A stretch of DNA of 64,000 nucleotides from CAYOWQ01 sp964407695. GTDB lineage: Bacteria; Planctomycetota; Phycisphaerae; Phycisphaerales; SM1A02. Positions 25,029-32,482 of the stretch are shown here, piece by piece (the stretch's first letter is position 1; every line of letters begins with the position of its first letter). The stretch spans positions 172,934 to 236,933 of the forward strand of contig CAYOWQ010000005.1 of assembly GCA_964407695.1 (NCBI GenBank), read 5' to 3'. The notes under the pieces are model-generated. The model did no database searches and was not told where the DNA came from. It saw only the letters and a program-made list of their open reading frames with translations. The translations under genes and the position numbers were made by a program.

Positions 25029-25400
25029 ATGGCCTACGTCGATGGATTCGTGCTTCCGGTGCCCAAGAAGAATCTCAAGGAGTATCAGCGCATCGCCTCC
25101 AAGGCGGGCAAGGTGTGGATCGATCACGGTGCACTGCAGTATGTTGAGTGTGTCGGTGATGATCTGAAGACGGGGATGGGCCTGCCGTTTCCCACGATGG
25201 TCAAGCCCAAATCGAGCGAGACTATCGCATTTTCGTTCATTATCTATAAGACCAAGGCGCATCGAGACAAGGTGAATGCGGCGGTGATGAAGGATCCGCG
25301 CCTCGCGGCCATGTGCAAGCCAGGCGCGATGCCTTTTGATGTCAAGCGGATGTGCTATGGCGGGTTCAAGTCGATTGTCAGCCTGGCGCTGAAAGCCTGA
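25029..25400 (+). CDS. DUF1428 family protein
   Basis: 123 residues, of the normal family length. MAYVDGFVLPVPKKNLKEYQRIA at the start and AFSFIIYKTKAHRDKVNAAVMKDPR are family hallmarks; the fold is a dimeric alpha/beta ferredoxin-like barrel. Function is unknown. AAAGGAG lies 8 bases before the ATG. It follows the MoaD-like gene by 58 bases and may belong to the same unit. An 8-bp hairpin (25388-25395 with 25404-25411) spans the stop codon. Confidence 0.93.
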   Translation: MAYVDGFVLPVPKKNLKEYQRIASKAGKVWIDHGALQYVECVGDDLKTGMGLPFPTMVKPKSSETIAFSFIIYKTKAHRDKVNAAVMKDPRLAAMCKPGAMPFDVKRMCYGGFKSIVSLALKA

Positions 25401-25435
25401 GTGCTTTCAGCAGTCGCGCGCACACAGCGCTTGTT

Positions 25436-25618
25436 TCACAGCGGCGATGGCGGCTTCTTTCCGGTTGCGAGGCTGTAGATCAGGCTGATCAGAAACACGA
25501 CGATGAAGATGAAAAACAGGATTTTCGCGATGTAAGCCGCATCGCCGGCGATGCCCGTGAAGCCAAAGAGCGCGGCAATCAGGGCCACAACGAGGAAGAT
25601 GAGTGCCCAACGAAGCAT
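25436..25618 (-). CDS. DUF1328 family small membrane protein
   Basis: 60 residues, two predicted helices. MLRWALIFLVVALIAALFGFTGIA followed by AAYIAKILFFIFIVVFLISL is the standard DUF1328 (YtjA-like) sequence; the basic C-terminus ATGKKPPSPL would face the cytoplasm. Family members are often induced by stress; the mechanism is unknown. GAAAGG lies upstream of the ATG. It is convergent with DUF1428. Confidence 0.92.
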   Translation of the reverse strand: MLRWALIFLVVALIAALFGFTGIAGDAAYIAKILFFIFIVVFLISLIYSLATGKKPPSPL

Positions 25619-26169
25619 GCGTCAACCTTTCATTCAGCAAGGAGATCACCCAACGATTGTGCCAAGTCTAGAAGCGACCAAACGCCGATGTTCGCGAAAC
25701 TCGGAGAATGAAGAACCGTTCATCGAGGGCATGGGTGGAGACCGTGGAAGCGCGAACGTGGGTCACTGCGAAACAGCGCCATCGTTGCTGGTTGCGGCAC
25801 GGTCCGGCCATGCATCCGACATCGGATGAGGCGCGTCGGATTCAGAGAGACGAGCCCTGTGAAATCAGTCTCTTGGATCGTTGCCGATGATCAGGCCATC
25901 GAGAAGACTGGAAAGCCGCTTGCGCACCGGAGAGAGGTGTTAGAGAAGTCGAAGGCCGAAGAAAAGTGATCGAATGAGGCGGTTGCGCAACGTCAGGAGG
26001 AACATGAAGTACCGCGCCGTTGGGCGTGGACGCTGACCATTCGGTCTCTCAAGGATCACGAACCGGAATAGCCGGATGAGCCGGCGATCGAAGTATGGAA
26101 GGTCCGGGTTTGCCGAACACACCGTATCCTGCGCGCGTATCTCACGCGGTCCCTTCACCGTTGCGTGCC
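25619..26169. other. 551-base spacer without a recognised gene
   Basis: Only short frames without family features or ribosome binding sites are seen on either strand. It contains the promoter region of the leftward DUF1328 gene and the upstream region of the zinc-ribbon gene at 26170. No hairpin with a T run, repeat or RNA signature was found. Confidence 0.45.
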
Positions 26170-26652
26170 ATGACAGTAACTCACCAGCTTCCTGACGAAG
26201 TTCAAGTGCCCCGCTCGGACTTGCTTCTTGAGTTTCTTCGGGACAACGAGGCATCCTGCCCGGTGTGTGGATACAACGTCCATGCCCTGCGGCAACCTGT
26301 ATGTCCGGAGTGCCGACACGAGCTCGTTCTGACGGTAGGTGTTTCCCGGCCTCGGACGGGTTGGCTGCTGGCGGCCGTCGCTCCCGGATTCTTCTCCGGA
26401 CTCTGTGCCGTATTCCTCCTGATTCCGATCGTGGGAAGAGTCTGGTTCGGCGATGGCCGATGGTCATACGGCCTGATGGCGCTCGACCTCTTCGGCTTCT
26501 GCAGCGGGATGTACGCCGTACGGTTGGCGATCAGGAACCGGCGCTTCACCATGCTGCTTCCACAGCACCAGCGAGTGCATGCGGTGGCGATCTGGGCGAT
26601 CCACGTTCTGGCCCTGGTCATGTTGATCCTGGCCGGGGTGTATTTCATGTGA
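26170..26652 (+). CDS. Zinc-ribbon membrane protein of planctomycete type
   Basis: 160 residues. A zinc ribbon (CPVCGYNVHALRQPVCPEC, about residues 31-49) is followed by four predicted helices: GWLLAAVAPGFFSGLCAVFLL, one around 92-110, and a C-terminal one, VWAIHV-type, ending LVMLILAGVYFM. This CPxCGYxxxxL...CPEC head is abundant in planctomycete membrane proteins, with unknown function. ATG at 26170 (codon 26 of the longer frame) is preferred because the upstream part has no family character. Solitary gene. Confidence 0.75.
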   Translation: MTVTHQLPDEVQVPRSDLLLEFLRDNEASCPVCGYNVHALRQPVCPECRHELVLTVGVSRPRTGWLLAAVAPGFFSGLCAVFLLIPIVGRVWFGDGRWSYGLMALDLFGFCSGMYAVRLAIRNRRFTMLLPQHQRVHAVAIWAIHVLALVMLILAGVYFM

Positions 26653-27165
26653 AGTCTGGTGCGGCAGATCGGGCGTTGAGGCGTAAGGTGGATGTCGCGT
26701 GGCGTGACCATCGCGCGGCAAGCGAACCCCGTCGCGATTCGTCGTTTTCAATCGTGGGCAGAATGTCAGGAGAAAGAACAAGGCTCAGACGAAGGTGCTG
26801 GTGGTGCCGGTCTCACGGTGGCGCCACTTCGTGTGAGACAGCGCGTCTTCTCAGAGGCAACTGACTCACCGAGAAGGTTCGCGCCAGTCTGGGTGAAGGA
26901 AACCGGATCTGTCGGGACAGAGATCGTTGTAGGGCCATTGCGTCGGGAACAAAGCGATTGTTGTCAACAGTCGCGCGATCCATCTCCTCGCCCCTGACGG
27001 GGTGAGTCAATCGAAATGTGCCGCCGGGATGCAGCGGGCAATCGCAGTCAAGGTCTGAGGAACATGTCGGTGAGTTCGAGGTGATGCGGTCTCTCGCCGC
27101 ACACTCGTGCGCCCGACGGCGTGCCGAGACGGTGCCGGATTCGCGACCGCAGCCGATAACGAGAA
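26653..27165. other. Spacer before the tRNA-Pro terminator, nothing recognised
   Basis: About 510 bases. Open frames here are short, Arg-rich and lack family features, as expected of non-coding GC-rich DNA. No repeats were noticed. It may be a degraded gene remnant, but no alignment can be offered. Confidence 0.4.
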
Positions 27166-27193
27166 AGCCCTTCGACGTGTTCGCCGAAGGGCT
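27166..27193 (-). terminator. Terminator of the tRNA-Ser/tRNA-Pro unit
   Basis: AGCCCTTCG (27166-27174) pairs with CGAAGGGCT (27185-27193). On the minus strand the stem is followed by TTCTCG, a modest T tract. It lies 15 bases beyond the tRNA-Pro 3' end. Confidence 0.6.
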
Positions 27194-27208
27194 CGTTTCT
27201 CGTTCAAG

Positions 27209-27283
27209 TCGGGGTGGCGGGATTTGAACCCACGACCTCTTGACCCCCAGTCAAGCGCGCTAGCCAAGCTGCGCTACACCCCG
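27209..27283 (-). tRNA. tRNA-Pro (anticodon GGG)
   Basis: The acceptor CGGGGTG (minus strand from 27283) pairs with CACCCCG and the discriminator is A at 27209. The anticodon stem CTTGA/TCAAG encloses CTGGGGG with anticodon GGG. T arm GTGGG-TTCAAAT-CCCGC. CCA is not encoded. It is probably co-transcribed with tRNA-Ser, 46 bases upstream. Confidence 0.95.
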
Positions 27284-27329
27284 ATCATGCTGGCGGCCGA
27301 GAGTGCCCTCGCGGCCGCGATCGTCGAAG

Positions 27330-27419
27330 CGGACAGGGTGGGATTCGAACCCACGGTACACCTTGAGGGCGTACACGGCATTTCCAGTGCCGCTCCTTCA
27401 ACCGCTCGGACACCTGCCC
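27330..27419 (-). tRNA. tRNA-Ser (anticodon GGA)
   Basis: A 90-base type II tRNA. The acceptor GGGCAGG pairs with CCTGTCC (one G-U) and the discriminator is G at 27330. The anticodon loop CTGGAAA contains GGA. A long variable arm follows, and T loop GTTCGAATC. CCA is not encoded. Confidence 0.95.
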
Positions 27420-27471
27420 GACGCCGGCGGGTAGTGTAGCCACATCCGGGGTCGTGGTCGAAGGATGCTGA

Positions 27472-28185
27472 ATGAGCGAACCGTTGTGCGGAATTCTCGT
27501 GATCGACAAGCCGGAAGGGCTGTCATCGATGCAGGTCGTCGCCCGGGTCCGTCGATCGGCGGGGGGAATCCGAACGGGCCACGCCGGCACACTCGATCCG
27601 TTGGCCACCGGGGTCCTTGTCGTGGCCCTCGGAAAGGCCACCAAACAGATCGATCGACTCATGGCCACCGACAAGCACTACCGGACCGTCATCGATCTTT
27701 CAGCATTCACCACGACGGATGATCGCGAAGGCGAGCGAACCGAAGTGCAGGTCACCACGGTACCGGACGAGGCGCAGATTCTTGCGGTGCTGCGGAATTT
27801 CGTCGGAACAATCCTGCAGCGTCCGCCCGCATTCTCAGCCATGAAAGTGGGGGGGCGGCGAGCCTACAAGCTGGCTCGCCGAGGCGAAACGGTGGAGTTG
27901 CAACCTCGTCCCGTCACGATTCATTCAATTCAACTCTGCGAGTTTCAGTGGCCTCAACTCGAGATTCAAGTGCATTGCGGCAAGGGAACCTACATCCGAA
28001 GTCTCGCCCGCGATGTCGGGTCGGCACTTGGATGCGGCGGGCACTGTGCGTCGTTGCGCCGAACTGCGGTCGGTCCGTTCGACGACACACTGGCCCTGCG
28101 GCTGGAGAATCTGCCCCCGCTATTGCAACCCTTGGACCTCATCAGCCTCGATCAGGCCTTGGCGATGCTCGATCGCTCCCCGTGA
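27472..28185 (+). CDS. truB: tRNA pseudouridine(55) synthase
   Basis: Makes pseudouridine 55 in the T loop of tRNAs. 237 residues, the short bacterial form without a long PUA extension. The catalytic Asp is in GHAGTLDPLATGVL; GILVIDKPEGLSS at the N-terminus and PPAFSAMKVGGRRAY plus CGKGTYIRSLARDVG are family motifs. GAAGGA lies 6 bases before the ATG. The gene starts 52 bases from the divergent tRNA-Ser. Its last 34 bases overlap the 3' end of the convergent lspA. Confidence 0.97.
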   Translation: MSEPLCGILVIDKPEGLSSMQVVARVRRSAGGIRTGHAGTLDPLATGVLVVALGKATKQIDRLMATDKHYRTVIDLSAFTTTDDREGERTEVQVTTVPDEAQILAVLRNFVGTILQRPPAFSAMKVGGRRAYKLARRGETVELQPRPVTIHSIQLCEFQWPQLEIQVHCGKGTYIRSLARDVGSALGCGGHCASLRRTAVGPFDDTLALRLENLPPLLQPLDLISLDQALAMLDRSP

Positions 28186-28829
28186 TCCGCGGACTTTCGT
28201 TTGGAATCCGATCGATGCAGATGGATCATCAGTAAACCCATCCCGGTCAGAAGCAAGACATCGGCGATGTTGAATACCCATGGAAAGAGATCTGCATTGC
28301 CGCCCGGCCAATGCAGACCAAACGGAAGCGCCCGACCTGGAAACAGGTGCAGGAAATCGCGAACGACACCATAGATAATTCGATCGAAGAGGTTTCCGAT
28401 GCCGCCGGAGAGTATGAGCCCAAGGGCGACATGAGCCATGTGGTCCCTGGCGCTGGTCCATCGGGCGAACACGAAGATTCCGGCCGCGGCAGCCAGAATC
28501 GTGAAGCCGATGAAAACACCGCGTCGGTTTTCGCCCAGCCCAAAGACCGCCCCCCGATTGACCACGAGGTTGAGATTGAGGAGCCTGCCCGGGATCAGCA
28601 CGATTGGCTGATGCCACGGCACGTGGTAGTTCGGATTGCCCAGGATCTCAGCCCGATCCAGCACGACCGGCTGATCCGCCACATGGTCAAACGCCCATGC
28701 CTTCGTCCAGAGATCAGCCCCCAGGCCACAGGCAAAGGCGAGGAAAAGGGTGACCCAGGCGATTCGCGAGCGGGCCGACCTGAATCGATTGGATGCCGGG
28801 GTGGAGAGCCTCGCCTCCGGAGACGTCAT
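28152..28829 (-). CDS. lspA: Lipoprotein signal peptidase (signal peptidase II)
   Basis: Inner-membrane aspartyl peptidase that cleaves prolipoprotein signal peptides before the lipidated Cys. 225 residues, longer than the usual 160-170 because of an N-terminal extension and an insertion before LVVNRGAVFGLG. Catalytic Asps are in GGIGNLFDRIIYG and VFNIADVLLLTG. The four helices are clear. The ATG overlaps the stop of the DksA-like gene (ATGA), so it is translated with that gene. A likely local substrate is the lipoprotein at 11974-12783. Confidence 0.95.
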   Translation of the reverse strand: MTSPEARLSTPASNRFRSARSRIAWVTLFLAFACGLGADLWTKAWAFDHVADQPVVLDRAEILGNPNYHVPWHQPIVLIPGRLLNLNLVVNRGAVFGLGENRRGVFIGFTILAAAAGIFVFARWTSARDHMAHVALGLILSGGIGNLFDRIIYGVVRDFLHLFPGRALPFGLHWPGGNADLFPWVFNIADVLLLTGMGLLMIHLHRSDSKRKSADHGERSSIAKA

Positions 28830-29683
28830 GGCCGATGGCGACCGCTCTCGACCAGCCGCGCTGCCTCAATGGTGTACTTGGCCCAGGGTTTGGCCTCAAG
28901 CCGGGCCTTGGGAATCGGCTTTCCGGTCATCTGGCAGACACCGTACGTCTTGTTGTCGATGCGTTCCAGTGCGTGATCGAGCTCGACAATCAGTTGCCGC
29001 TCCGCCTCGGCCATGCCAAGCTTGAAGTCCTGGTCGTAGGTATCGGTGCCGATATCCGCCATGTGGATCGGCATATGCGACAGGTTGCCGCCGCTCGATC
29101 GCAAGGCCTCCGCTTCCATCGATGATATGAGGCCGCACAGTTCCGCCCGCTTGATCAAAAGTAGATCGCGGTAGTGGTCGAGTTCCTTCTTCCCCAGCTT
29201 GGTCTTGACGTTCTTGATCGCCTGTTCAAGCTCGGCCGCCTGGGCCTTCGCTTCGGAATCACGATGGGACTTCTTCTTGACCGGCACACCCTTGGTCGAG
29301 ATGGCCCGCACCCGGCGCCCGTTGATCAACACATAACCCTGAGCGTCAGGCACCTGCGAGACCACGGCGGCGGCGACGGTGCGGCCCGTCCCAACCTGCG
29401 GGTTGCGGCCGCCGGATTCCGAGGTCTTCCGGGTGCCAGTCGTTCCGGCAGTCTTTCCAGCCGACTTCGCACCCGATTTCGCCGGTGTCTTTTTCGTCGG
29501 CTTGACCGGTTTGGTCGCGGGGGCTTTCGCCGATGAGGTGGCCTTCTTCGCGGGAGTCTTGACCGCAGCCTTGGTTGACGGCTTTGTGTTTACTTTGCGC
29601 GAAACGGCCGATCCGGATGCCGCCTTGGACTTGGCGGCCGGTTTTGATTTCGCGGCCGATGAGGACTTCTTTTTCTTGGCCAA
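28826..29683 (-). CDS. DksA/TraR-like protein lacking zinc-finger cysteines, with Lys/Ala-rich histone-like N-terminal tail
   Basis: 285 residues. Residues 1-150 are low-complexity and rich in Lys, Ala, Thr and Pro (KKKKSSSAAKSKPAAKSKAA style), like bacterial histone H1-like tails. Residues 165-285 match DksA: coiled coil KKELDHYRDLLLIKRAELCG...ADIGTDTYDQDF and the C-terminal YGVCQMTGKPIPKARLEAKP. Of the four zinc ligands only Cys250 remains; the others are Thr253, Thr271 and Ala274. A TTG start at 29683 is preferred since GAGGTCG precedes it and the Lys-rich tail begins there. Coupled to lspA. Expected to bind the RNA polymerase secondary channel, and possibly DNA through its tail, by inference. 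Confidence 0.82.
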   Translation of the reverse strand: MAKKKKSSSAAKSKPAAKSKAASGSAVSRKVNTKPSTKAAVKTPAKKATSSAKAPATKPVKPTKKTPAKSGAKSAGKTAGTTGTRKTSESGGRNPQVGTGRTVAAAVVSQVPDAQGYVLINGRRVRAISTKGVPVKKKSHRDSEAKAQAAELEQAIKNVKTKLGKKELDHYRDLLLIKRAELCGLISSMEAEALRSSGGNLSHMPIHMADIGTDTYDQDFKLGMAEAERQLIVELDHALERIDNKTYGVCQMTGKPIPKARLEAKPWAKYTIEAARLVESGRHRP

Positions 29684-29794
29684 CAGTTCGACCTCGCGTT
29701 GGGGGCGCGGCTGCCTCCGGGGGCCTGAGACGTTCTGGCTCCTCCGGGGACCGCGAAAGGTACCAATCGAGCCCGGAACCGTCAAAGTTAAGGT

Positions 29795-32218
29795 TTAGAA
29801 CGGCAGGTCTGCGGAGAAGTTGATGAGCTGGTCTTGATCGCCCTCGGTTTTCAGGATGGGGAAGCCGAAATCAATGGCGATCGGCACCGGACCGAACTGG
29901 CGAATGTACAGCCGAAGGCCGAACCCGACGGAAACCCGGTAGTCGTCGAGACCGACATCCTCGGTCACCGTGCCCGAATCAACAAAGATCACGCCATTGA
30001 CGACTTCCTCGAAGATCGGAACCTCGTATTGGGCCCCTGCGAAGACCAGCCAATTGCCGCCGACCGGATCGGTGCCGACGAGGCCATTGTCAGACCGAAT
30101 GCCTTTCGGGCTGATCGTTCTGAACTCGAAGCCTCGGAATGACCGGCCACCCAGGTACAGCCGCTCATACAGCGGCGCTTCGTCCGTCGGGAAGATGTAT
30201 CCGATCTGCCCATTGAGCTTCAGGATCGATCGTCGGCCAAGAAAGTCCTCGGTTACGGTGAAGAACATGGAGTGTTCAGCGCGCACTGTCGAGAAGTCAA
30301 AGTCGCCGCCCATCGCGCCAGTCTGATCAAAGCTCAATTCGGAGCGAGTACCGCGGCCCGGGCGAATCCGCTGATCCAATGTCGACCGAATCAGGCTGAC
30401 CCCCAGCGTGGTCAGAAGATTCGGTCCCTCCGCCTCGAGCGCATCGATGGTCGCATCGCTGTCGAAGTCGTCAAGCCCCACCCGTTCAACCCGTCCGTTC
30501 ACGCTGGCGGTCCAGACGTCGCCGAGTCGCCTGCCGATTCCCATGCTGAAATTCAGTCGTTCCTCGTCATAGTCGTCATACTCGCGAAAGCGATAGAACG
30601 ACCCCAACGACAACGAGTTCTGCGTTTCGAAGAGGTACGGCTCCGTGAAGCTGACCGAGTACGTGCTCACATCCGCACCAGGCGCCAGCGAGATCTGAAA
30701 GCGTTGCCCGGCTCCCCGAAACGCCCGACCCTTGACGAATTCGTCAAAGGATTCGGGATAGTCCGTGATGTCGAAGTTCGTCTGTCCCAGTGAAATCTGT
30801 CCCAGGAAGCCGGAATCGGTCCCCACCGCCACCCCGAAGTTCACGCTGCCGGTGTTTCGTTCCTTCACCTCCACCAGCGTGTCTCGAGTCTCACCGACGG
30901 TCAGCGGGTCATTGCTCTGGAGCGAGGGATCAGCGGGCAGGACCGTCACTCGAACATCGTTGAACAACCGTGTCGATTCAAGGCGCTCGCGCGCATCATC
31001 GATCTCGCGGCCGTCATAGGGCCGGCCGGGCTGGAGGCGCACCAGCCGCCGAATGACGTTGTCGCGTGTGAGAAAATTGCCCTGGATTCGGACCATACCG
31101 ACCGTCGACTTGGCCCCCTCCTGCACAATCACCTGCACGTCCACGAGCGGCTCTTCGCCAACCCGGATGGCGGAATCCCTGACGCTGGAGTCGAGGTAGC
31201 CGAGGATTCCGTACGCATCGTTGATGATTTCCCGTGATTTCCGCATTCGGTCCTGGCTGAAGGGATCTCCAGGTCGAATTTCCAGCATGGCGGAGAGCTG
31301 CTGCTCCGCAAACACCTTTGGCGGCACCTCGGCGCCGGCCGCGTTAACAGCCTTTACCTGAAGATGGCGAACGTGGTATTGACGACCCTCGGCAATCAGG
31401 AACGTCACCGTGGCTTCGCGATTGTCGGGGCTGAGGTCGACGCGCCGGCCCACACGAACGTCCACGTAGCCGCGATCCCTGTAGTACCGGTCAATCGCGG
31501 CCACATCGTCCACCAGCAGGTCTTCATCGAGCTGGCCCCGGCGAAACAGGAACATGGCGGTCCGCGTCTTGGTCTGCGCTGAGAGCACCTTGTCCTCGAA
31601 GGCCTCATTGCCCTCGAATTGAACTGACCGCACCTTGACGCGCGGGCCTTCGATGACCTTGAAGATCACGATGCCCTCGGTGGCCAATTGTGCTTCATCA
31701 ACCTCGGCTTCAACAAGAAAGTGGCCTCGTTCCTTGTAGAGGTTCTTGATGTTGCGGATGGATTGCTGCACGAGGAAGTCGTCGCGCGGCCCGTTGGGAC
31801 GCAGGGCGATCACCGCCAGAAGATCCTGGTCGGAGATCAACTTGTTTCCCACCGTCTGAACCGCATTGATGGTCGGCTGCTCCTCAACCATGAACCGGAC
31901 CCCGACGCTCCCGTCCCCGAAGATCTCGGCGTAGGCGTCCACCTGGCCGAATCGGCCCAGTCGTTGCAGCCGCTGAATGTCATCCCGAATCGTCTGGGGG
32001 TCGTAGGGCATTCCCGCGGCAATTCGCAGGTTGTTGCGAACCTCCGACTCGGGAAGCCGCACAAGGCCGATCACGTCAACCCTGGAAACGGGGCGGTCGC
32101 GCAAGGACTCGTCCTCGTACCGGTACGACTGACCCGGGACCTGCGCCATGGCCTGCGGGCCGGCAAGGAATAGCAGAATGACCGCGATGGCCATATGGAG
32201 GCCGTTTCGAAAGCCCAT
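29795..32218 (-). CDS. bamA: Outer membrane protein assembly factor BamA
   Basis: 807 residues. The signal peptide ends near AGPQAMA. About five POTRA domains follow (VSRVDVIGLVRLPESEVRNNL; PTINAVQTVGNKLISDQDL; VKVRSVQFEGNEAFEDKVL; YHVRHLQVKAVN; GMVRIQGNFLTRDNVIRRL), then the 16-stranded barrel with RPGRGTRSELSFD and GRSFRGFEFR, the L6-loop [VI]RG[FY]-type motif, and a terminal Phe. BamA inserts beta-barrel proteins into the outer membrane, so the window supports a diderm envelope. The ATG at 32218 (codon 82 of the longer frame) starts the signal peptide. It may be in one unit with the DksA-like and lspA genes, 111 bases downstream. Confidence 0.95.
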   Translation of the reverse strand: MGFRNGLHMAIAVILLFLAGPQAMAQVPGQSYRYEDESLRDRPVSRVDVIGLVRLPESEVRNNLRIAAGMPYDPQTIRDDIQRLQRLGRFGQVDAYAEIFGDGSVGVRFMVEEQPTINAVQTVGNKLISDQDLLAVIALRPNGPRDDFLVQQSIRNIKNLYKERGHFLVEAEVDEAQLATEGIVIFKVIEGPRVKVRSVQFEGNEAFEDKVLSAQTKTRTAMFLFRRGQLDEDLLVDDVAAIDRYYRDRGYVDVRVGRRVDLSPDNREATVTFLIAEGRQYHVRHLQVKAVNAAGAEVPPKVFAEQQLSAMLEIRPGDPFSQDRMRKSREIINDAYGILGYLDSSVRDSAIRVGEEPLVDVQVIVQEGAKSTVGMVRIQGNFLTRDNVIRRLVRLQPGRPYDGREIDDARERLESTRLFNDVRVTVLPADPSLQSNDPLTVGETRDTLVEVKERNTGSVNFGVAVGTDSGFLGQISLGQTNFDITDYPESFDEFVKGRAFRGAGQRFQISLAPGADVSTYSVSFTEPYLFETQNSLSLGSFYRFREYDDYDEERLNFSMGIGRRLGDVWTASVNGRVERVGLDDFDSDATIDALEAEGPNLLTTLGVSLIRSTLDQRIRPGRGTRSELSFDQTGAMGGDFDFSTVRAEHSMFFTVTEDFLGRRSILKLNGQIGYIFPTDEAPLYERLYLGGRSFRGFEFRTISPKGIRSDNGLVGTDPVGGNWLVFAGAQYEVPIFEEVVNGVIFVDSGTVTEDVGLDDYRVSVGFGLRLYIRQFGPVPIAIDFGFPILKTEGDQDQLINFSADLPF

Positions 32219-32482
32219 CGCAGCGGTCGAATTGAGGAATCTCAAGCCTGCGGAGGATACAGACGGAGTGGGGGGGTCACAAGGTACGCGGCAAGACCTC
32301 GAAACCGCGGGTGGCGTCGCCGATTCATTGACATGCGCCGGTGCGTTGGCTAGATTCCAAGTTCGCGCGCCTGGGCGCTCCGCCCGGTGTTCCGGCGCCG
32401 AAGCAGCCGAGTTGCGCCCGTTCCCGCCCTGACGAATTCCGCCGACGTCGGCCCCGGGCAACGGTCGAGGAGGTCCGTCACG

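Noticed and set aside
25619..27165. Degraded gene or mobile element
   Set aside because: No transposase, integrase or terminal inverted repeats could be read; tRNA-Pro and tRNA-Ser are intact with no duplicated 3' ends that would mark an attachment site.
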